Position numbers and translations under genes: made by a program
Shown: positions 57,801 through 64,000 of the stretch, in pieces
Layout of the letters: every line of letters starts with the position of its first letter
Numbering within the stretch: position 1 is the stretch's first letter
Assembly: GCA_039602395.1 (NCBI GenBank)
Contig: JBCNJP010000025.1
Span: 57,510,555-57,574,554 of the forward strand
DNA from: Deinandra increscens subsp. villosa
Taxonomy: Eukaryota; Streptophyta; Magnoliopsida; Asterales; Asteraceae
DNA: 64,000 bases
Reading direction: 5' to 3'
Notes under the pieces: model-generated
What the model was told of the DNA's origin: nothing
What the model saw: only the letters and a program-made list of their open reading frames with translations
Databases searched by the model: none

Positions 57801-59058
57801 AGGTTTGACTAGCTTCCTTATTACCTAATAAAAGTTGATTTAGTTTTTAGAGTAATTTATAATAAATCAGCATGTGGGTTTTCTCCAGTTATCTTCCCTA
57901 AATTTTTCTCATTACATTAACCATGTCAATTTTGAAAATTTGTTGCGCTATTGGTTTTTCTGCGTTTTAACAGCCCAATTGTTAAATCTTTGTCAATGAC
58001 CATCGTATCCTTTTCAAACTCACGCTTTTAGTCACTAAAGGTTGAAAATTGTATGATCCCTAGAGGAAAAGTAAATTTTTCTCTTAATTTTATTTATATA
58101 CATTTAATAACTTGGAGTCATTTAATTTTGTCCTTTAGGTTTACACGTTTTGCAAGTTTTGTCCTTTACCTTCACTAATAACACTGGATGTTTTTTAAGT
58201 TGCACAAACCTTACACCGAGTGTCCTTTATACTGTAAAAACATTACACTGAGTGTCCTTTGGCCTAACGAACAAAATTTGGCGACGGGACACTGAGTGAA
58301 ACTTTGTGCAACATAAATGATATTGAGTTATTAGTGAAGGTAAATGACAGAACTTGCAAACATACAAACCTAAATGACAAAATTTGTAATTTACTCTTTT
58401 ATTAATTTTATTTGCAGGTATACCCTAGCTCAGGAGCATGGTAGTCTTATCAATGTTCATGATTGGTATCAATCTTTCAGAGCAATCATTTGTCAAAAAA
58501 CTGTTAAAGACAAACACAAGTCAAAGATTTCACCATCTCCTAAAAAAAGAAAGACAACTGCGGAACCTCAAAATATAACAGAAGCCTCTGTTCAGTATCC
58601 TCATTTTATTAGCATGCATTTTATAACTAGTTTGGGCCCTAAATTGGACTGTCCAGAACTGAAGTTAGCACCGTGGACATTGGACATTATAATACCATGT
58701 CAGTGTCGGTCCAGTGCTGGTTTAGAATTCGTTCGGTCCCAAGTTGGACTGGGACCGACTGTTGGCCAGGGATGCAAGCCCAATCATCACACCTATGTGG
58801 AGTCATTTTTGTAAAATAAATGGAAAAAATCTGGTTTTGGACCAGTTTGGAATCGAACCTAACCATATAGGTACAAATTATCCTGGTCCAAGGACCGAAT
58901 TTCAGTTGAGTTGGATCTGATTTTGTAAAATCTTTAACCTCATATTGTATAGAGCCCGATTTTGTAGGGCAGTATCAGAGCTCCAAATCACAGGACTAGT
59001 TCGGATGCCTAGCAAGAGACGACAAGATTATGTGCAGAGGGTGGCCTTTGGACTATAA
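43737..59058 (+). CDS. ORC3: Origin recognition complex subunit 3 (ORC3), 17 coding exons
   Basis: ORC3 is a nuclear subunit of the six-protein complex that binds replication origins and loads the MCM helicase. Exons deduced from GT-AG borders and phase: 43737-43787, 44145-44348, 44465-44639, 46338-46507, 46590-46720, 48415-48688, 49848-49916, 50510-50565, 50867-51007 (or from 50920), 53897-54105, 55881-55950, 56029-56108, 56600-56689, 56954-57029, 57281-57408, 58418-58594, 58953-59058. They sum to 2,207 nt, one short of 735 codons plus stop. The N-terminal domain has a Walker B-like VVVIIEDMDR (about residues 221-230) and a following ILILGVAATL strand. The C-terminal domain (about 600-735) has LAQEHGSLINVHDWYQSF and ends MPSKRRQDYVQRVAFGL, very close to the plant ORC3 terminus as I recall it. 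All junction phases agree except exon 9, where either one base is missing or the acceptor before 50920 is used. Confidence 0.9.
47390..47650 (+). mobile_element. SINE-like element nested in the hAT element
   Basis: It contains the block CTATTCCTACAGGGTAGAGG (about 47530), then a 'gtctgcatcttacccttctcagaccc' type segment near 47560, which resembles the conserved 3' part of the plant Au-type SINEs. It ends in a GAT repeat tail (47620-47649). The 5' boundary and target duplication are not resolved. Confidence 0.6.
47619..47649 (+). repeat. (GAT)n microsatellite
   Basis: About ten GAT units, forming the tail of the SINE-like element. Confidence 0.9.
48762..48830 (+). repeat. (ATT)n microsatellite in ORC3 intron 6
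   Basis: About twenty ATT units with one interruption, starting 74 bases after the exon 6 donor. Confidence 0.9.
51237..51579 (+). mobile_element. 5' LTR of the intronic gypsy element
   Basis: 343 bp, almost identical to the 3' LTR apart from scattered differences, which indicates a fairly recent insertion. Confidence 0.92.
51606..52928 (+). pseudogene. Gypsy gag-protease, N-terminal lesions, truncated before reverse transcriptase
   Basis: The start is ATG at 51606 (MVQTRNSDAATP). The first ~100 codons have a frame change near 51645 and a TGA near 51737; 51924-52928 is open (334 codons). Domains in the open part: retrotransposon gag core (residues about 1-115, with YSWLSSDQPMSFWEEM and FAKRSAQVSNWPDHCLLGVF), a variable linker, a C-x2-C-x7-H-x-C knuckle CFRCGDKYGPGHRC (about 172-186) as in many plant chromovirus-like elements, then an aspartic protease with catalytic DSGS in VLVLIDSGSTHNFIS (about 235-250) and the distal GVDVVLGIQWL motif (about 310-320). 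It ends in TGA where reverse transcriptase would begin. The protease core looks intact. Confidence 0.85.
53224..53565 (+). mobile_element. 3' LTR of the intronic gypsy element
   Basis: 342 bp, TGATACG...CTATCA, followed by the ATGAC duplication. The preceding GGGCTGGAAG is a weak polypurine tract. Confidence 0.92.
54312..55332 (+). mobile_element. 1-kb deleted gypsy element (TRIM-like) in ORC3 intron 10
   Basis: 5' LTR 54312-54620 (TGATACG...CTATCA), a primer-like TTTGGTTCCATTGCCGG at 54621, a short interior, and a second LTR ending CTATCA at 55332. GTATG duplications lie at 54307-54311 and 55333-55337. The interior still codes for the gag N-terminus (ARLAVILARLESMESLNTD, then NDFSMFSGWDP) and then jumps, near a GGATCC at about 54900, into the 3' LTR. 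It is related to the element at 51237. The second LTR contains the 111-bp insert at 55180. Confidence 0.85.
55180..55290. mobile_element. 111-bp retroposon-like insert with an 18-bp target duplication
   Basis: TGAATCACTTTTCCAGTT occurs immediately on both sides (55162-55179 and 55291-55308). The insert begins with an A-run, which on the minus strand is a 3' T-run, and contains 'gcggatcgcttcgcgaagc', an inverted-repeat core. Duplication length and terminal homopolymer fit retroposition of a short RNA-derived element such as a SINE, but I do not recognise the family. Confidence 0.6.
55488..55742. mobile_element. Possible MITE in ORC3 intron 10
   Basis: It starts GGGGGTGTTTCGATGTG and ends with 'gtgcatccaaacattaaaaac', roughly inverted ends of the kind seen in plant hAT-type MITEs ('gtgtttggatg'). 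The ends match imperfectly and I found no target duplication. Confidence 0.35.
57418..57455 (+). repeat. T-rich tract in ORC3 intron 15
   Basis: Runs of T broken by single C residues, directly after the exon 15 donor. Confidence 0.8.
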
Positions 59059-59460
59059 CCATAATCGTCTTTTTGGAAGTATAATTTCTTATTGTTATAA
59101 AGCTATGATAGTTTTTAACTAATTTCATTTTATACGAGCAGAGCTTGGTTTGGCATGTAATCTAAGCTGAAAGTTTAGCATGTATTTAACTTAAAGTTAG
59201 CTTGTGACTTGAAAAATTGGCTCGTTTTTTGACAATTGATGGCTCTGTATACTTATTTTTATTTAGATCCCAAATAATAAGTTAATAAGACCAAGTGTAA
59301 CCTAGAGGCTGCACAATGCGCGGATGATGGCGTGGCCTCTAGTGTTGTCAAGCAACACCGGTAAATAAAGTTGAAGTAATTACCTACAAATATAAATTGG
59401 AGAACAATTAGTATAACAGAATGAGAAATCCGATGAATTAAAAAAAACGCACAACCTTTT

Positions 59461-59736
59461 AGCCGCCGACGTTACATTTTATTCATGCCGGACAAACCAA
59501 CAAAACCCTAACGTTCTGACGGTACATTTTCTTCCCGCCGGAACCAAGAATAGGGTTGTCAATAAAGATTTCATAAACAAAAAATATAAATGACTGTTAG
59601 CCGCCGATGTTACATTTCATTCACGCCGGACAAACCAACAAAAGCCTTAAATTCCGGCGGTACATTTTCTTTCCGCCGGAACCAAGAATAGGGTTGTCAA
59701 CAAAGATTACATAAACAAAAAGTATAAATGACTTAC
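59461..59736. repeat. 138-bp tandem duplication with GCCGCCGA and CCGCCGGAA motifs
   Basis: Two copies (59461-59598 and 59599-59736) share AGCCGCCGA(C/T)GTTACATTT, then 'gccggacaaaccaac', 'cggtacattttctt' and 'gccggaaccaagaata'. They differ by scattered substitutions. Confidence 0.85.
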
Positions 59737-60078
59737 ACAATTTTAGGAGATGGCGGGTGAGGGGATGAACAAATGAGGCCTTGATGAGTTTATATACTAT
59801 CTTAAAAATGTGATCAATTAACTGTAATGGAGTTGCAATAACTCCAAAGATCATGTTTATTACTTATTATTTAAAAAGGAGTTGCAAGAACTCCAAAAGC
59901 TTATTATTATTATCATGATATTTATGATGATTTAAGAGTTGCAAGAAGTTGAAAGAGTTAGTGTTAATTATATTCATTTGTTGTTATTTTTCATTAACAT
60001 TAACGATTACATGTTTAAAATTATAAATGCATTTATGATTTAACATTTATGAAGGGGCAAAATAGTGTCTTTGCTCAA

Positions 60079-60080
<2 letters not shown>

Positions 60081-60124
<44 letters not shown>
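60081..60124 (+). repeat. (TA)n microsatellite
   Basis: About 22 TA units, just upstream of the ORC3 partial duplicate. Confidence 0.95.
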
Positions 60125-60127
<3 letters not shown>

Positions 60128-60205
60128 GATTAATTATTTGCAGCCAACCTTATTTATATAAAAATAAGTTCAGGTGGCAATTTGGTAAATAAGCACACAA
60201 GTTGG

Positions 60206-62902
60206 TTATTGTATATATGTAGAATTTCGTTGGTGGTTGAAAAAAAAAAGAATTATGTGGATGTTTACGGTCTAGGGTTAGACAATTCGCGACGCCATCC
60301 CCCTTCCTTCCCGGCTGACTGAGTTTCCCGCCAAAAATTCAAAGGTAAAGCCGAAGGCGGCAGAACCCTAGCAGCAGCAGCAACTCCATGGCAGCTGGCG
60401 AAGCGTCTCTTCCTCATATCTCCGATACTGTTCCTCTTTTATGTTAACTTCTTCACCATCTCCAAGTTAAATCTCAAGCTCCTCCGGCACTCAAATTTAA
60501 AGCAATTTCTTATATCCTCATATCTAGTTCAACTTGAATATACAATTTCACCATCAGTGAGTAGTGAATCTATTGTATCGGTATATAATTGATCGAAATT
60601 CACATTTCCACTAGGAAGCAACACCTGTGTCTGAAATCATATTTCGCACACAAGGCTTTAATTAATTCAGGGGGCTGTTGGCAGTTACCATTCACGGTGT
60701 GGAAACCATATAATAAATAGCATCAGGTTGAAACTTAATTGAATCTGATGTTGATTTTTTTTCTTCACTTCACAGCCATTTTTTGTGCTCCACAAAGCGT
60801 TAACCAGTCAACAACATGTTAGAAAATCAGGTGGAAGGGGTAGTAGAAAAGTGAAGACTAATTTGTAATCTTCATTGGCTGCTAGTGATGAATCTCAACT
60901 TTTGGATGATCAGTTGCACGAGAACTCAAAAATGAAAATTTTTGACAATGCCTGGGTGAAAATCGAATCAACCATTAAGGTTAAACTCTCTCTCTCTGTT
61001 GTATCATGTATGCTCTTTCTGAATTTGTGAAGCATGATGTTGAACTCTTTCTCATTTTGTTGTCCGTCTATTGATGTAATTATTTTGTATTGCAGGATGT
61101 TTTGCATAACATTCATACTGATGTATTCAATGAGATAACTAGTTGGGTACAAAAATCATTTGGTGCAATTTGTTTCGGTGGCAAGCTTGATACCAACAGA
61201 GCCAGTTGTTCATACCGAGTTGTAACTGATGTGGCATTGAAACAAATTTCCACTGCTCTTGTGGTCATGGGTAAGTTCCGGCTAAATTCAAGCAATTTGA
61301 GTTATTAGTTTGCTAGGAAATCCGACATACATTAATGAATACATAAACTAAACATGTAAGTTTTAAATTTTACATTAGGGATGATGTATGTTGAGTTCAC
61401 CAAAGTATTCAACTTTTTTAATTAATGACGCATTCACATATATATTCTAATTACTATACGTAGCCTAAGTATGTATCTGGTTTCATTCATATATATTTTT
61501 CTCATAAACTTGTTGGGTGAAGAAAATGATTTAAAAAGCTTTTGAAAGACAAAATTGTATTTGATTTGGTGTCAATATTCTATAAGTTAAATCTCTATCC
61601 TATCATAACATTAAAAAGATTCATGTCATTTTTTTTCTGGATTATAATTATTGAAGGGGATAGCGTATGTGGAGACCATCCACGTATCCACATTTTTCCC
61701 ATTAAGGCGATAAATTACTTTGTTGGTTTCCCTTTGGTGCATGGGGATTTTAGTTATGGGATCCAGTATGTGAGGGACAGGGAGATAGGTATTATTGTAA
61801 ACTCGTTTTCAAAGAAAAGGGACTCGCAACAATGGATGTACGCCGATCAATTATATTTTGATGCGGCAAGGAGATCGTAGTCGGTGGATGGACTGCAAGG
61901 TTATACTGGGGTAGGTGGTGGTGGCTTAACATAGATTGCTTTTGCTCGATTTTATCATGTGTAGGAAGCTGGTTGAGGGCAAGTGTAGAAGCCTACCTAG
62001 GATTAGATGGGACATCTGAAGGGTGAAAGTGTTGCATTGTTTAGGTATAAGGTCATGTTGGGAGGGGCATCTGGAAGTTGCGGTGATGCAAACTTCTCAG
62101 ATTTCTTGCTTCTTGCTTTATGTATTGCTCTATTAGCCTGTTATGGTTGATCTTATTATCTTGCCCGCTTCAAAAATTTCAGCCTTGCTTCCTATCTTGA
62201 TTGGAGCCTTTCGGCTTCTATTCTTGCCTATTTCTAGTTGCGGATCTACCAATTGATGGTTTCAGTTTGATAATCAGAGGAAGAAAACCTTTTTCAAAAC
62301 ACTTTCTATTAGATAAGCAAGATACAAATTGGAAACAATAAAACCTAACCTCTAGACATTTATTTATACTAAGAAAATTTAACTCCCAAGCCTTAAGATA
62401 TCTGATCTATCCCTTGGCCGACATACCCTTTTGGCCGACTTATTCCTCGGCTGATTTTCCTTAGCCGACTTAAACTAAGCAAAAACGAAACAAAACAAAT
62501 TAAACCCTTAACTAATAAACTGTACAGAATTAGTCCTCCAACAGGGGCTCTGTTTACTTTAATGTTTAGTGTATATCGCTTTCATGTGTTCAGTGTATAT
62601 CGCTTCCATGCTTATGTTTCTTCTATGCATGTCTTGTATGGTTTGCTTGTACCTAGTGTATGCTGCAGGCTTTAGGTAATTATATGATAATATAAGGATA
62701 TTTTTGGAGCCGAGAGCATCTTTGGGAGTAGCCTCTTTACCTGTTAGGGTAAAGATAAGGTATGCCCTAATCCCACCCTCCCTTAACCCGACCTTTGAGT
62801 GGGATTTGCTAGGTATGTTTGTTTGTTTCATTTGTTTGTTTCATTTGTTTGTTTCTGTTGGAATTCACAGATAACCAAAGAAGTTGAATGGTTGACTGAT
62901 AG
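60206..62902 (+). pseudogene. Partial direct duplicate of ORC3 (promoter, exons 1-3, most of intron 3)
   Basis: Near-identical to 43552-46157 in the same orientation. The ATG (60387), the E2F site (60324-60332) and exon 3 (61096-61270) are present. Exon 1 has lost its last codons and the splice donor: a deletion of about 20 bp joins 'ccgatactg' directly to intron sequence. Exon 2 has TAA at about 60867 in place of a TCA serine codon. The copy stops inside intron 3 at 62902, where a gypsy LTR fragment begins; exons 4-17 are absent. Around 61850-61980 it keeps about 100 bp that the functional copy has lost, so both copies have changed since duplication. It cannot make ORC3 protein. Confidence 0.92.
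60324..60332 (+). promoter_or_regulatory. E2F-type site kept in the ORC3 duplicate
   Basis: TTTCCCGCC, identical to the ORC3 site at 43670. Confidence 0.7.
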
Positions 62903-62992
62903 TTTTAGTCCAGTTCGAGGTGGATATCTTTCAGCCCTCCTATTTTTAACTGGGTTAGTTGTGGCCCCTCTGATTGTAGTGGGTTTGTATCA
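62903..62992 (-). mobile_element. Truncated LTR of a minus-strand gypsy element
   Basis: On the minus strand it starts TGATACAAACCC after the interior, as the LTRs at 51237 and 54312 start TGATACG. Only about 90 bp remain before the junction with the ORC3 duplicate. Confidence 0.6.
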
Positions 62993-64000
62993 TTACTTCT
63001 GCCCGAAGAGACGACTTATCCTCAAGTCGAACTAAGGTTGTGGGAGGTCTTTCTTGCGAACCGGTATCAAAAACCTAAGATTGTAATTTTCTAGCTACAG
63101 GAGGCTGTGCAGAGGAGCAGTTGGTAAGGGCTGACAACCCTGGAATAAGCGTTAAGGGACCTGTTTAGAGCTGCTGGAAGGTAGGAATTGCTTGGGTACC
63201 TGCTGCTTAACCCCGGAGCTAATGAGTATTACCCTCCATCGAGAAAATGAAGAACATGTCCTTCTAGTTTGCTTGTATGGTATTAAGGGTGGAGAGCCAC
63301 TGGATGCCTAAGACAACATCTGCTCCCCCTAGAGAGAACGAATTAAAATCTTGGATGATCGTGAGCTCGGAGAGTTGGATTGGGATAGCTCGACAAATAT
63401 GCTTACAACGGATGATGTCCCCATTTCCTATCTGGAGACCAAAGGGGGAACAAATCTTGTTGACAGCTTCATCTCCCGAACAACGGTGTTCGAACTAAAG
63501 TTGGGGATCGACCCGCTATCGATCAAAATCAGTACCTTTCTGTTGTGCAATGACCCACTTCATTGTTGTAGTGTGTGGTTCATTGAATAGGGCATGAAGG
63601 CTTATCTCAGCAATATCGTCTCGAGTGTTAATAGGCTCTTCTACTACAGCTTCAAGGAATTTGAAACTGCTGGGTTTACAACGATGTCCGGATTCGAACT
63701 TGTCTCCACAGCGAAAGCATTCTCTGCTTCTGAAAGACGAGAGTCTGCTGATTTGTGTGGGATAACAGAAGTGGTAGGGGAGTTCGAGGTTGTCAAGGTA
63801 GAATCTGTTTTAACTGAAGAGGTAGGGTAGATAATTTTATCATATTTTAGAGGGCTTACCTTAGACTCGTATTCGAGGGCCAAGCTCATAGCGTTGTAGA
63901 CTGATCATGGCTTATGAATCCTCACACTTTAATTCATCTTTCCGGCTATTCAAAAACACCCCAAGCAGAATGATCTGACCAGTATGAGACCCTGGCAAAT
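62993..64000 (-). pseudogene. Minus-strand gypsy gag-protease relic, cut by the window end
   Basis: Homologous in order to 51606-53223 but reversed. Read on the minus strand: the gag end MSLALEYESK (63889), a knuckle CFRCGDKFESGHRC (about 63720-63675) lying in a different frame from the flanking linker, DIAEISLHALFNEPHTTTMK (about 63620-63565), protease LILIDSGS (about 63535-63510) with the catalytic DSG kept, QIGNGDIIRC (about 63430), and GGADVVLGIQWLSTLNTIQ (about 63340-63280). Then, as in the intronic element, about 250 bp lead straight to the LTR with no reverse transcriptase. Several frameshifts and stops make it inactive. Gag N-terminus and 5' LTR lie beyond 64000. Confidence 0.75.

Larger units (their letters stand above)
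59059..60205. other. ORC3 3' flank; no gene seen
   Basis: It includes the presumed ORC3 3' untranslated region, the 138-bp tandem repeat (59461-59736) and a TA microsatellite. The minus-strand frame 59621-59854 runs through the repeat and shows no domain. Confidence 0.5.

Noticed and set aside
62799..63035. Plus-strand frame with a membrane-like stretch SALLFLTGLVVAPLIVVGLY
   Set aside because: It spans the junction of the ORC3 duplicate and the gypsy LTR and is antisense to the gypsy 3' end; there is no support for a gene.
1..64000. A new defence, secretion or biosynthetic gene system
   Set aside because: The window has one recognisable host gene and retroelement remains; nothing suggests a gene cluster.

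Overview
This is eukaryotic (plant nuclear) DNA: AT-rich, dominated by LTR retrotransposons, with one conserved, intron-rich host gene. Retrotransposon types and the retrotransposon-borne accessory ORFs resemble those common in Asteraceae genomes, so a composite-family eudicot is my best guess; that assignment is inference, not a search result. There is no prokaryotic-type operon, CRISPR array or defence system. I recognised no tRNA or rRNA gene; the tRNA-like motifs are retroelement primer-binding sites.

Layout. 1-1685: 5' end of a minus-strand Copia-like element cut by the window edge. 2411-24024: an outer plus-strand Copia element with a decayed gag, split by a 14.1-kb minus-strand Copia-like element (8542-22638, target duplication CTAAT), which is itself split by three solo LTRs (9122-11647, 16068-17814, 19213-19641), each with a perfect 5-bp duplication. 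25269-41069: remains of a large minus-strand Ty3/gypsy element, with a 2.5-kb LTR, a five-copy tandem array of about 1,090 bp made of the LTR/internal junction (27201-32648), and a 5.5-kb Copia element (33613-39109, duplication GAATC) inserted in its interior. 41070 onward: a CACTA-like transposon end, then unassigned sequence.

43737-59058: the gene for origin recognition complex subunit 3 (ORC3), 17 coding exons on the + strand, about 735 residues, with an E2F-type promoter site. Its introns carry a hAT-like element with a SINE-like insert, a 2.3-kb gypsy element with gag and protease only, and a 1-kb gypsy derivative. Exon 9 holds a one-base frame problem, or uses an alternative acceptor. 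60206-62902: a direct partial copy of the ORC3 promoter and exons 1-3, broken by a stop and a deletion. 62903-64000: a minus-strand relative of the gypsy element found in the ORC3 intron.

No ORF anywhere in the window encodes recognisable reverse transcriptase, integrase or RNase H. Every retroelement is gag-only, carries an accessory ORF, is a solo LTR, or is a ruin, so all would have depended on enzymes supplied in trans. ORC3 is the only gene I regard as a likely functional host gene.
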